The notes beneath the pieces are model-generated. The model had not been told where the DNA came from and searched no databases. It saw only the letters and a program-made list of their open reading frames with translations. From Umbilicaria muhlenbergii (Eukaryota; Ascomycota; Lecanoromycetes; Umbilicariales; Umbilicariaceae), in NCBI GenBank assembly GCA_000611775.1, contig KK106985.1, positions 1,598,291-1,662,290 on the forward strand: 64,000 bases of DNA. Reading direction: 5' to 3'. Positions 41,212 to 51,831 of this stretch are shown in pieces (position 1 is the stretch's first letter; every line of letters starts with the position of its first letter). A program made the translations under genes and the position numbers.

Positions 41212-42692
41212 TCACGTCTCCACCCTCCCTTCCCTCCTCTCATTCATATTCCGCGCCATCTTCTTCCCAATCTCATAACTACTGATCATAATCGCACACG
41301 CCGGCGCAACCTTCAAACACCTCGCCGCCCAGCCCCTAAACAGTCCCGCCACCCCCTCTTCCCGGAAAATATGGTACAGAAACCGCGGCATGGACCTCTC
41401 TTCCGGCCTCAACACCTTCTTCCCCGCCGCATCCGTCCGGGCCGGCTCGTCCGAGTTCTTGAGCACTTGTTGCCGCGTCTTCCCCACATCGAAGGGCGTA
41501 GTGACCACGGCGGCGACAGCGCCCGATGCGGCGCCCGCGACGAAACTGTCGACGAACGTAGCGGTATGGTTAGAGCGGCTTTGGCTGCGGCTTCGAGTTC
41601 GAGTAATCGAGCGGGCAGGATCGAGAGTTTTGCCTCGACTGCGGTCGCGGGCGTCGGTGAGGGCATTGCGGAGCGCTTCGTAGCCCCACCAATAGATGCC
41701 GCTGAAAGGCACATCGCGCCACATGGTCAGCGTCAGCCCCCGCCAGAGACTGGTGTAGCCCTGTGCGTGGACCATCTCTTTCAAGCCGAGGAGGGTGGAG
41801 CGGAAGACGCCGGTGCTGTTGGGGTGGCCCGAGGTCGCTTGCATGCGGGTGCGGAACATTTCGATGGGACTGATGACGGAGGCGGCGGCGACGCGGGCGA
41901 CGGAGCCGGCGAGGAGGGGCGCGTAGGTGTCGGGGACGTGGGCGTTGATGGGGCTGGAGGCGTGGGAGCGCAGGAAGTCGTAGCCGGTGAAGTAGATTAC
42001 GTTGGCGGGGATGGCCATGACGAGGGTGGGGCTGAGGCCGCGCCATAGGGAGCGCGGGCCTTCGTTGCGGGCGATTTTGCGGAGCCCGTCGAGGGTGGAG
42101 GTGAATGTTTTGCGGTTGGTTTCTTCGACGGCGCATTCGGTGGCTGGTGGGGCGGCGCTGCTGGGGGCTGCGGCACCGATGGCGCTCAGGTTTGGGGGGG
42201 CGATGCAGAAGCGCGCGTTATTGTTGACCCAGAATGCTTCGCGGCAGCAGGCTGTTACGCCTAGGTTTGGGGGCAGGTTGCTGAAGGTGGTGGGGCGTGC
42301 TGAGGGTGTGGTTGTAGGGCGGAAGGAGGAAGCTGGTTGTGATTGGAGGCGGACTCGGACGACGTCTAGAGGGGTGACTGTTAAGTGAAGGAGAGTGAGC
42401 AGTGTTCTCAAGGGAGAGGGTTTGGCATTGCAACTGCGAGAAAGAAGGGGGCCCTACCAAGGAGGGAGGTGAGTAAGCTGCCGGACACGGCGGACAGCAT
42501 CTTCTGTCCAGCAGAAATCTCCACCTCCGACTCTGAATCACTCGCAGCCGATGCCATCGCAGAGACGTCTCCCCCATTTCCCCCCTCAAGTCTGTCGTGT
42601 CTTTGCCCTAACAGATTTGTGCTCTCTCCATGTCCCGCAGTGGCGACCTGCCCTTCGTCCGCTTGTAACCGATCTGATGCAAAACGGGACAT
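41212..42692 (-). CDS. MTM1: mitochondrial carrier, Mtm1/SLC25A39-40 type
   Basis: 466 aa on two exons, 42692-42458 and 42377-41212, with an 80-nt intron. The SLC25A39/40 branch imports glutathione into the mitochondrial matrix; yeast Mtm1 affects manganese loading of Sod2. Three carrier repeats are visible by their Px[DE]xx[RK] motifs: PLDVVRVRLQ (straddling the join), PIEMFRTRMQ and PFDVGKTRQQ. Branch-specific features are ISAGQKMLSAVSGSLLTSLLVTPLDV, the Cys-containing loop FWVNNNARFCI, and GLTLTMWRDVPFSGIYWWGYE. An insert of Arg-Ser repeats precedes the third repeat. An internal ATG (MASAASDSESE) is an alternative start, because residues before it are not conserved. Coding GC is high. Confidence 0.93.
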
Positions 42693-43155
42693 TCAACACG
42701 GTCTGCTGTATCGATTGATTCGCTTTTCTCGCTGGATTACTTGCGACACCGACCGCTATACAAAAGCGAATATGGTTGGGATCGGAGTAATGTATGATGC
42801 AACGATCAATGGGAATTTGGCGGCCCAAAGAAGTAATTTGGCGCTAAGAAAGCTCCGATCAAGATCCTTGTGGAGATAAGATTAGATGCGGCCATAACAA
42901 TCATCGATGACTCAAGTCTTCCTTGTACCCTAGAAACTTGCGCCATCTTGATACTGTTGATTATATTTGCTTGGGTTGGGTATGCTCTGGAATCCAGCAA
43001 GAATGCTTTGTCGCGCCCGCTTTGGTGATACGCCTGCTGATGATGACGCAGAGATCCTTAGGGCTGGGTGACTGCTCCGCCTCCCAATACTTTTACCTCC
43101 CCGGCACGCCTGGTTCTAGATAACAAGCGTGTCTACCGCGATCGATCATTTTAAA
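42693..43155. promoter_or_regulatory. divergent promoter MTM1 / F-box gene
   Basis: About 460 bp between divergent starts. No gene, repeat or TATA box recognised. Confidence 0.45.
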
Positions 43156-44791
43156 ATGGCGGAAGAAGCCAATCCCGAACTTGAGACGTTCCGCCAGCAA
43201 TGGCGCGAGGAGGTTACAGCACGGTCAAAAGGGTCTTCTGCACACCAGCAGAGCAGACCTGCAAGACCAGCAGCTGTGAAATCCGCTAGTCAATCAAAGT
43301 TGTCCGGACCGCCACGCACGACTAGAGAGGTCAGGAATGAGGAGCAAGACAATGTGGAGGATGAGTTGGTAAATTCGTACCATGATCTGGACGACAAAGA
43401 CGATTCAAGGCGATTAGGGGAAACGGGTGAAGGCGTTCATCCGAGCAATGACAGTAGTAGCCGGGAGCCACGGTCAGCACTAGAGCACTTCGAAAAAGCC
43501 GTAGAGAAAGAGGCACAAGGAAATCTAGGGGACAGCCTGAGCCACTACCGAAGAGCCTACAGGGTCAGTCCCCCATCTTCGATATCAAGGACGAATGCTG
43601 ATACTAGCTCTATAGCTTGACGCTGGAGTGGACAAGGCGTATAGGAACAAACACTTCCCACCATCATCACTTCGTCCAAGACCTGCAGACCCTAATCCAT
43701 CCAACGCCCCGGTCACTGTACCGAATCCTGCCCATCATTCCCTAGATGGACCCACCACATCGACAATATCCCAGCTGATAGCCTCCTTCTCCGAACTGGG
43801 CATTGCGCCCACTCCACCTCCCACGGAACACTCACCTCCGCCACCGTGTCCCATCTCTACCATTCCTTCGGAGCTCCTGACCGAAATACTTGAGCGCACC
43901 GCAGTTCTCGATGTTGCTTCCTTTACTCGCCTTTCTCTCGTTTGCAAACGCCTTGCCCATCTTGTTGCAACCTCTGATCTAATTTGGAAGCGTATATGCG
44001 TAGCCTCCGAAGTCGGTTTCGCTGGTATGCACTACACTTGGAGGTGCGCAATCGACGGCACACCACTTCACGAAGAGGACTACGACAACGAACTCGGTGA
44101 AGACTTCCTGGGCGCTACAGATACTGTTGAAGGCTTTAACCCCGAGGCACCTACAGTCAGGCTCTCTCTCAACGCAGCCTATCCAACGTATCAGACTATG
44201 TTCCGCTCACGCCCTCGTATTCGCTTCAACGGCTGCTATATCAGTACGGTGAATTATGTACGACCAGGTGCATCGTCGCCGACGCAGATAAGCTGGAATA
44301 CGCCTGTGTATATTGTGACCTACTATCGCTACCTACGATTCTTCCGTGATGGCAGCTGCGTCAGTCTGTTGACAACCAGCGAGCCCGTGGACGTGGTGCA
44401 TTACCTGACTCGCGAGCACATGCACTCAGGTTATGCTGTGGGCAGCACATTACCCAGTGCGGTAATGCGAAATGCATTAAGAGGACGGTGGAGGCTCAGT
44501 GGGCCTGTTACAGGGAATCAGAAGGTAGATGAAGCCCGAGACGCAGAGGCTGAAGGCGAAGTGCATATTGAGACGGAGGGGCCGGATCGCGAGAAGTACA
44601 TGTACAAGATGCAGTTGGCTTTGAAGAGTGCCAGTGCGAGTAAAGGGGCGAGGAACAACAAGCTGATATGGCGCGGGTTTTGGAGTTACAATAAACTCAC
44701 GGATGACTGGGCAGAGTTTGGTTTGAGGAACGACCGACCCTTCTTTTGGAGCCGAGTGAAGAGTTATGGAATGGGGTATCAGGGGTGGTGA
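43156..44791 (+). CDS. F-box protein, FBXO9/Hrt3/Pof7 type
   Basis: 527 aa on two exons, 43156-43563 and 43616-44791, with a 52-nt intron. It is a probable substrate receptor of an SCF ubiquitin ligase. The N-terminus has NPELETFRQQWREEV and a microtubule-trafficking-like helix (SALEHFEKAVEKEAQGNLGDSLSHYRRAYRLDAGVDKAYR), a TPR-like element typical of FBXO9. The F-box is at about residues 215-260 (ISTIPSELLTEILERTAVLDVASFTRLSLVCKRL, SDLIWKRIC). The C-terminal Hrt3 domain is recognisable: YPTYQTMFRSRPRIRFNGCYIS, TYYRYLRFFRDGSCVSLLTT. The final WSYNKLTDDWAEFGLRNDRPFFWSRV is also conserved. The start is the first true ATG; the frame is open upstream without one. Confidence 0.92.
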
Positions 44792-45278
44792 ATAGTCGGA
44801 CGACATGACAAGGATTATTAAGGTACCTAAGGTATGAATTGGGAGAATCAAACGTCAAAACTACAGAGTTTAGCCGAAGGTTTCACATCATAGTCAGTGA
44901 ACACAAGAACGAGTGAATAGATGAAGCTTCGACGAATCGTTGATGTGTTCTCCTCAAAGTCAGCGAATACATGAAGCTTCCGACTGACTGTTGAAGTCTA
45001 TAGTTCGATTCACTGATCTCAGAGCCATACCATATAAGCTGCTGAAATCTCCGACGTTATCTTACGATCCCAAGCTTGCCTCACTCTGGAGAATCAATCA
45101 TAAATCACAATCCGTTTGCGATCACCAAACCTCACTCTCACGGCAACGAACTTGTTCGCCCTTCCCGCCACAGCGGATCCGCTACACCTGTCTCACAAAA
45201 GAAAGTTGGCCGTCCCCTGTCCTAGAACGTTCACTTCTTCAAGACACATCACCCGACAACACTCGTGCACATTCCGGA
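44792..45278. promoter_or_regulatory. promoter and leader of CaaX Cys-rich copy B
   Basis: Contains an AAGGTACCTAAGGTA element (44821-44835), a pair of diverged direct repeats around AATAxATGAAGCTTC (about 44912-44990), and a CATATAAG TATA-like element near 45030 about 250 bp before the start codon. No other gene seen. Confidence 0.5.
44818..44835. repeat. TTAAGGTACCTAAGGTAT palindrome-like element
   Basis: GGTACC-centred element just after the F-box gene, related to the perfect palindromes at 19206-19217 and 56011-56024. Confidence 0.7.
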
Positions 45279-45566
45279 ATGTGTAAGGTTACGCACTGGA
45301 AGTCGGAAACATGTTACTGTCGATGGATAAAACTCGAAAAGCCGTGTGCTGAAGGCAGCAATTTCCAAACCTGCGAAAACATGAAAGGGGACATCGAGTA
45401 CGCCATCACAGCCCCTCGGAAAGCGAAGGGCCGCTCCTGCCCTCGGCACGACATTGGGGTTGAGGGGAAGGACGACTTCGATCGGAAAACCACCAAGATT
45501 ATCACCTGTATTCCGGATCCTGGAGGGTGCGGCCCTCCCTGCTGCTTTTGCTGTACAGTGATGTGA
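45279..45566 (+). CDS. small Cys-rich protein with C-terminal CaaX box, copy B
   Basis: Single exon, 95 aa, function unknown, paralogue of the protein at 7573-7878. The shared plan is: Met-Cys start (MCKVTHWKSETC), an EKPCAEGSNFQTC block at residues 20-32, a variable basic middle, a SCPRHD motif, a TTKII strand, and a Cys-rich end CCFCCTVM. The last four residues (CTVM) fit the CaaX prenylation rule, with three nearby cysteines available for palmitoylation. Compared with copy A it is six residues shorter and more basic, and its Pro-rich middle is missing. There is no signal peptide. The frame is open upstream, but the conserved block begins at this ATG, as in copy A. Lipid-anchored signalling, or a metal-binding role through the cysteines, is conjecture. 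Confidence 0.75.
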   Translation: MCKVTHWKSETCYCRWIKLEKPCAEGSNFQTCENMKGDIEYAITAPRKAKGRSCPRHDIGVEGKDDFDRKTTKIITCIPDPGGCGPPCCFCCTVM

Positions 45567-45882
45567 TCTACATGGCCGCACATGTTGAGGTTTTTGCTGC
45601 AGGGCTTCAAGGTGCGCTTGCTCAGCTGGCCATGGGGGTTATAGCAGGAGCAGGATTTGGATTGGAGTGCTGGCCACTGCCAAGGTTGTCGGTATCATTT
45701 CCGCGGTGAGAGGTCTCACAATGGGCTATTGATTTGGGGGGAAATGCTGCTGGCCCTTCTATGTCTCAATATTGATGTCGATAGTTGGTATTCAGTCAAT
45801 GCCTATGTCAATGCTCATGCTCAAGCCCGGTCTCTCGGAGGGAGATTCTTCCTAGTGCCATCGGGCCGATCCAGCGTGCCGA

Positions 45883-45909
45883 GCCTGCCACGCCTGCCAC
45901 GCCTGCCAA
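45883..45909 (+). repeat. 9-bp tandem repeat
   Basis: GCCTGCCAC x3, last base of the third copy changed. Confidence 0.88.
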
Positions 45910-45994
45910 GGCGGAAGATGATTGATCCAAATACGCGAATTGCGCCATGTCACTCCTCCCTGACGTGCCCCGGGACCCCCTGGAAAAGCATACT

Positions 45995-46020
45995 ACTGGC
46001 ACCACTGGCACCACTGGCAG
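45995..46020 (+). repeat. 9-bp tandem repeat
   Basis: ACTGGCACC x2 plus a partial third copy. It is similar in period to the repeat at 45883-45909, but not its reverse complement. Confidence 0.85.
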
Positions 46021-46286
46021 TTTCACTGCGCACTTGCTGAAAGGTTATCGCTATCAGACTGCTGAGCAATGGAATGGATTGGGGCGGGGAGAGTGTGGTG
46101 GAGACCGAAGGCTGTTCTTCTGTTTGGCTGAATTGATGCCATTGGGAAACCTATGAGCCCTGTACTTCCTTATCACATCTTGCTCGTTTCCTTAGTACCA
46201 TTGAGAGATATCACAATCAATCACATATTCCAATTGACTCTTTTTCTTAAAGGCAGCAGTTTCTATTGCTCATTAAAGGCGCAAGA

Positions 46287-47643
46287 ATGGCACCAGGACT
46301 AACAGACCTCCTTCCAGCTCCACCCTACTTGCTTCCCAACACCGCTCAATCGAAAGCTATATTTCCCGATGGTATCAAAACATCAGGCCAACATCCCCCG
46401 CAATACAACCAGCTCCAGCCCTATTCAAGCTTCCCGAAGCAGATTTCTGGCCCGACCGTTTGGGAAGCGGAAGATTACGCTAACAATCCAGAACGATGGA
46501 CTCATCACTTTACAGAAGAGGAGATTGCGGAGATGAGCGACGCCGCAGATAAGTTCCTAGCTGCAGGAACCCCACTCACAGGTATAACCAAGGTATTTGG
46601 AGCAAATCGTGCCCTTGGAGCATCTTACTGACATCGAGGCAGGAGAACTTTGCTCTTTCCAATCTCGCGACCTTTCTCCAGACTCTCCGAACAGAACTAC
46701 TAAACGGAAAAGGCTTCATTCTCTTCAAAGGCTTGCCTGTTGAGAAATGGGGCAATTACAAATCAGCAGTTGCGTACATGGGCCTCGGAACATATCTGGG
46801 ATATTTCGTTAGTCAGAACGGCCGAGGTCATGTATTGGGGCACGTCAAAGATGTGGGCGAGGACTCGAAACAGATCGACAAAGTCAGGATATACAGGACA
46901 AATGCAAGGTGTGCAATCTGCAGGCGAAAGATGTTCCAGTGCTGAAGATTTCCCCGAAACAGACAATTCTTCCACGCGGACGACGCAGACGTGGTAGGTC
47001 TGCTCTGCATCGCTCGAGCGCTGGAAGGTGGAGAATCCGATCTCGTCTCCTCGCATCACGTCTACAACGTACTTCAGAAGGAGCGACCAGACGTCATGAA
47101 GACGCTCACGGAGCCCATATGGTACTTCGATCGCAAGGGCGAAGTCAGTCAAGGCGAAGAACCCTACATCCGCAGTAGTGTCTTCTTCCTCGAGACCGGC
47201 GAAAACGGGCGTGTGTTCTCGAAGTATGTCCCTTCCCAATGGGCTCGACAGTAGACGTACTGACACTAAGACTTGACAGATGGGACCCCTACTACATCCG
47301 CTCTCTCTCAAGATTCTCCGATCAAGGCATCATCCCGCCACTTTCGCCCGCACAAATTGAAGCCGCCGAGGTCCTCGAAGAGACCTGCCTACGCCTAGCT
47401 CTACACATGATCTTAGAAGTTGGGGACATTCAGTTCCTATCTAATGTGCACGTGTTACATGCAAGAACCGAGTATAAAGATCATGCACCGCCTGCGCCGA
47501 GGCGGCACCTAATGAGGTTGTGGTTGGCGACGCCTGAGGGAGAGGGAGGCTGGAAATTGCCGTTTCATGATAGTGCGGAGAAGAAAAGGGGCGGCATTCA
47601 GGTTGACGACACTCTGCCTGTAGCTCCTTTGGATGCGGAGTAG
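46287..47643 (+). CDS. TauD/TfdA-family Fe(II)/2-oxoglutarate dioxygenase
   Basis: 398 aa on four exons: 46287-46592, 46643-46908, 46963-47223 and 47280-47643; introns are 50, 54 and 56 nt. It belongs to the fungal clavaminate-synthase-like group. The iron-binding HxD is in RQFFHADDADVVGLLC (H195, D197), which is created by the splice at 46908/46963. The distal His and the 2-oxoglutarate-binding Arg are likely in NVHVLHARTEYKDHAPPAPRRHLMRLWLA. The N-terminal part (WEAEDYANNPERWTHHFTEEEIAEMSDAADKFL) and RTELLNGKGFILFKGLPVEKW match fungal relatives. The substrate is unknown; such enzymes act on taurine-like sulfonates or in secondary metabolism. There is no biosynthetic cluster nearby, so a catabolic role is more likely (inference). 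The start is the first in-frame ATG. Confidence 0.92.
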
Positions 47644-48037
47644 ATGAGGGTTTTAGTAAAGTCCAATGCAGGGCGTGTATGAAAGTGTTTTTGAGCGGAG
47701 TCGCAATGCGATTTTCCCAAGCTAGAAAGGATTTGTTCTTTGATACTGCTGACCAAAAGGAGACGATAACCCAAGTACCTTTCTTCGATTTTCCTTCCAA
47801 CTCCTTAGTAGAAGTGAATGGACCGCAAAGTCTTGCAATAAACATTTTTCCACCAACCACATCTACATATTTTCTGGCTTTATCGAGAGAAACCACCCTA
47901 AGTTTCATACAGTGACGAAACCCCACTATCATCCAAATCTCCCCCCACCCCTCCATCCGCAAATATCGCCCACCCACCCTCGGCAAACTTCCGCATCCCG
48001 CCCCACGCATTCCATCCCCCACTCCCTCCCACCCACC
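47644..48037. other. intergenic, dioxygenase 3' flank and FMN1 promoter
   Basis: About 390 bp ending in a C-rich leader before FMN1. No gene seen. Confidence 0.5.
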
Positions 48038-49001
48038 ATGCGACCCAACGGCCCCCGCGACCCCGTGACCGGCCCCGACTCCGGTCCCGAACCGCCCTTC
48101 CCGCTGAAGCTGAACGGGAAAGTCGTCAAAGGATTCGGCCGGGGCAGTAAAGAGGTATCTTCTACATCCTTTCCCCCCCTTCTTCGAGCCCTATCATTGA
48201 TTCTTCGCTCACCGATTCACCTTACCCTCCCCTCCAATCACGCAAGCGACTATAGCAGGCCGTGACTAGAAGTGTTCGAAGCTGATCGTTGGAACACAGC
48301 TCGGGATCCCCACCGCCAACATCCCCATCGCCGGCCTCACAGTCGGCGGGCACGAGGATGTCGAAAGCGGTGTCTACTACGGCTGGGCGGGGTTGAACAT
48401 CTCGCCCGATGGCTTGCGTACGGATGAGGGGACGGTGTATCCCATGGTTATGAGTATAGGTTGGAATCCGTTTTATAAGAATACAGTTCGCTCTGTGGTA
48501 TATACTTCCCATTTTCCCCCTTACCCTTAATCTTCCCTCATAACCCCCCCTCATTTTCCCCCTTCCACCCTCCCTCCCTCCCTTCTCCCTTCCTCCTTTC
48601 CTCCCCCCTTACCTGCCCTCAGAATGCCCCTTCTACCTCTCCCTTTCTCCTCCCCCCCCCCTTCCTCTACTTTCCCCTCCCCTCCTGGCCCCGCCCTCCG
48701 CTCCCTCCCCCCAACCACACACAAACTCACACCCCTCTCCCCCCTCCTCCAACAGGAAGTCCACCTCCTCCACACCTTCCCCTCCGACTTCTACGGCGCA
48801 CACATGAACCTCCTCATCCTCGGCTTCATCCGCCCCGAATACGACTACGTCAACAAAGAATCCCTGATCGAGGACATCCGCACCGACATGCGCGTCGCGG
48901 AGCGCAGTTTGCAGAGGCAGGAGTATGCGAAATGGAGGGGGGAGGGCTATTTGGTGCAGTTTGGGGAGGATGGGGGGCACGCGGGGGAGGTGGCGAGGTA
49001 G
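48038..49001 (+). CDS. FMN1: riboflavin kinase
   Basis: 186 aa on three exons: 48038-48154, 48300-48497 and 48756-49001; introns are 145 and 258 nt, the latter the longest in the window and almost pure pyrimidine. It phosphorylates riboflavin to FMN. The nucleotide- and flavin-binding motif [21 protein letters not shown] is formed by the first splice. The gene continues [41 protein letters not shown] (Glu as catalytic base), [31 protein letters not shown], all family hallmarks. Length and layout match monofunctional fungal kinases. The gene ends in a Gly-rich tail. Confidence 0.95.
48498..48755 (+). other. FMN1 intron 2, extreme pyrimidine tract
   Basis: A 258-nt intron that is overwhelmingly C/T on the coding strand for about 200 nt. 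It is several times longer than most introns here. The strand bias could support triplex (H-DNA) structure or slippage; this is inference. Confidence 0.8.
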
Positions 49002-49510
49002 ATGGATCGGCGGTGGCGAAGTTGCATGGCTGGTGGTGGTGTGGCGCGGGGATGCCGAGACAGGGGTAAAGTGCGAGGGTGGCGAAGGGGTGGCTAGAGT
49101 GAGACGGGCGCGCGCGGGCGGGCCGGAGTGGGAAGCATTGCGGTGGCGTTGGCTTAGACGAACGCTTGGGCGCGTGGGGGGGGTTGGCATAGAACGATTA
49201 GGATGAATGGGAAAGGCCAGAGTGGTAGACGGTGATTGTAGTTTATTCAAATTCCAGCGTCTATATTAACACTAAGAGAGATATGTATTCCATAGCAGTC
49301 GCAGCAGCAGAGCCACCAAGGGTCGTGTATCTTTTCGTCGTGAAAAACAAATCCCCATGTCAAGGCGCCATCTTCTCCCCGGTCAACCCGTTATGTACGG
49401 TTCAAACCATCCCTGCCCCTTTCGAGAACGCCCCCTCCGTATGTATGCCGCGCTATGCAAGCTGTCAAGGAAATGCTGGACCAGTAGGTATGAAACGGCC
49501 GTGGTCGTCA
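49002..49510. other. intergenic, convergent FMN1 and acuK
   Basis: Convergent 3' flanks. GC-rich in the left half. No gene seen. Confidence 0.5.
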
Positions 49511-51831
49511 TCATATACAAGGAAGGAACTAGTGAAATCAGCGGAAACGCCCCAAGAATCAGGGTGATCAAGCGGTTGAAGGAGTAGTAACTGACATTCA
49601 TGACGATCAACATCGGGATGTCGAACACATCTCTTTTTACCGTCCAGCAATAGCTGCACTCGACCTTACCGTCGATCCCTCCTAATTGATTCATCCCAGC
49701 CTCGTCGGCGATACTACCCCTCCCATTAGTTCGAGCAGGCCCTTTCCGCTTAAACCGGGCCATGACATCGTCGGTCAAGCCAGCGTCGTCGTCGGCGGCA
49801 AAGCTGGGATCGTCTTTGGTTTTGTATTTGAGGAGCTTGCCTCGCGTGGTGACACTGCCCCGAGAATCTCCGAACGCAAGACGAGCAAAGTCCTCGTAGA
49901 AGGTGATCACACTGTCATCGTCGAGAAGCTCGGCAAGGAAAACGGGTTGCGGCCGAACATTACCATCTGGTGCTTCAGGTCTCGTATTCTCGGGTCCTCG
50001 GGGTGTGTTGTAGCCTCCTCTGGAGGATGCTCCAGTGCCTGGTTGGCCTGAAGTTCCTCCCGTGTTAACATTGAGGTTTGGCTCTTTGCCCAGGAGAACA
50101 TCCTTCTTCCACCCCGTGAGGATGCTAAACTCCTTACCAACGGCAGCGACTTCCCCAGTACGACGGCAGACAATGGTAGGTGTGCCACAGGCATTAATGA
50201 AATCTTCATACTCCCACAATGTTCGCTGGAAGCACTTCTCCATGAAGATCAGATCGTCACGATTCAATGTCTTTGTACATGAAATGAAAGAAGGACGGAT
50301 GGACGCGAGTGCCTTTGCAATACGCAATGTCTTCTGCGGGGAAAAGCGTCTTTGCAAGCAAGCCGTCAAGCCGTGAAAGCCAGTGGTGTAGGAATAAGGC
50401 TGCTTGACGCTTTCATAGATGGTCGACGGATCTCGCGGTCGTCGCACCGCTATCCCTTGCGCCTTAAGATTGGGGGTCGAAAGCGTCCCATGGGGTGGCC
50501 GCTGCTGTACAGGCCGGTCTTGCGTGCTCGGCCGTGAAGTGCTGTTCGAGCGGCTTGGGTACAGTGGCGCGGTCGCCGGGCTCTCGTCGAAGCCAGCGAT
50601 CACGCCCTGCGGGCTTGAACTGGAACTGGGACTGGTTAGGGCACTCGGTCCTGCTCCGATCGCAAAAGCGTGGGGAGCCTCTTGCTTTACCATGACGTTG
50701 GGGAATTCTTGATTTCTTCCACTAAGATTGTACATGTTAGGCGCTCCGGGTTGCCTCGAGCTGGGTTGACCACTGCCGTTGCTCCAATCACCGAGGCCTT
50801 GATCTTGGGAGAAGCTGAGGAATGACTGTGGATTAGCAGGACTGTCACTGTAGCCTGTGGAAAGCGTTCCTGGCGTCGCGTAGCTCGCGCCACTGCTTTG
50901 ATTAAGATGCCCGGTACTGTCACTGGGTGACGTCGCTGCTGCACCAGACGAGATCTGACCAAGCATGCCAAATTCGAGAGCTCCGTAATGGTTACCGAAA
51001 TTGAAACTGGCAGGATCAAAGTTGTACTGGGTCGGATCATTAGGGTCAAACATGGCTCCACCGAATGGATTCTGCAGAGGATTCTGGCCTGGTTGCGGAT
51101 TCTGCTGCATTGCACCAGCCAGACTCTGCATCGGCGACGCTTGCTGATTCGAAGCCGATGAAAATGGCGGAGAAATGGATGACTGATGGCTATTAAAGCT
51201 CTGAGGTGCCATCATGTTGTCCGATATTGGCGGCGGCATTTGGCCCTGAGATCCGGTGGAATGGTACCCTGCGAAGCTCGACGATGGCACCCTCAGCTGC
51301 GCGTAGACCTCACTTGCTAACGGTCCCGCATACTGCTGAACAGGAGGTTGATGCTGGCCTTGATGCAAGTTGCTCATATACTGAAAATGGTTTGCTCCCA
51401 TACCAGGCATCAGAGCCTCATTTGGAGCATCATGTAAATACTTGGCCTTCTTGCGTACTCCATCATGGCAGGCGTCCTGGAGACCCCGCTTGATGCACCT
51501 TTGACAAGGGCGCTCATCACCTGGTGACAGGGTCTTCTTAGCATCAAGGTCAATGGCCACCAGACGGCTGAGTTTCAATCATGTTGCGCAAATGCTTACC
51601 ACACGTGAGATGAGCCCTCTGGCAGGCGAAGCAGGCTCTCCTGGCCTTCTTCCTCCGCGGCCTCAATGGGTCCTTGGCGTTGGACGACTTGCTCTGTCCA
51701 TTACTCGTTTGAACTTGGCCAGCCGCCTTCCCGCCATGTTCAGGATGCTGTGCCATATCACCGCCGTCCTGATCACTGTCATCTGGCGATGGAGACCGTG
51801 AGGCTCCATCATCATCGGCGTCGGAGGTCAT
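49511..51831 (-). CDS. acuK: Zn2Cys6 regulator AcuK (gluconeogenesis / alternative oxidase control)
   Basis: 724 aa on three exons: 51831-51600, 51520-49596 and 49528-49511, the last only 18 nt encoding FLPCI plus stop. AcuK, with AcuM, activates gluconeogenic genes; Podospora and Neurospora relatives control alternative oxidase. The zinc cluster [32 protein letters not shown] is formed by the first splice, followed by [13 protein letters not shown]. The middle is a long Gln/Ser/Pro-rich region. A PAS-like domain follows ([56 protein letters not shown]), and the end is [29 protein letters not shown], a conserved tail. That tail is why I added the 18-nt exon; without it the frame runs on into unrelated residues. 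Confidence 0.94.

Larger units (their letters stand above)
45567..46286. other. intergenic with two 9-bp tandem repeats
   Basis: About 720 bp. Two short minisatellites lie about 90 bp apart (45883-45909 and 45995-46020). It should hold the dioxygenase promoter. No gene seen. Confidence 0.5.

Noticed and set aside
41140-42048. 302-codon plus-strand frame opposite MTM1
   Set aside because: It is an antisense shadow of a high-GC carrier gene, with Arg/Gly/His-rich composition and no domain.
45001-45025. GTTCGATTC word resembling a tRNA T-arm
   Set aside because: No matching acceptor, D or anticodon stems could be folded around it.
44991-45566. 191-codon version of CaaX copy B
   Set aside because: The extra N-terminal part has no ATG at its beginning, no similarity to copy A and looks like leader sequence. 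The paralogy starts at the ATG at 45279.
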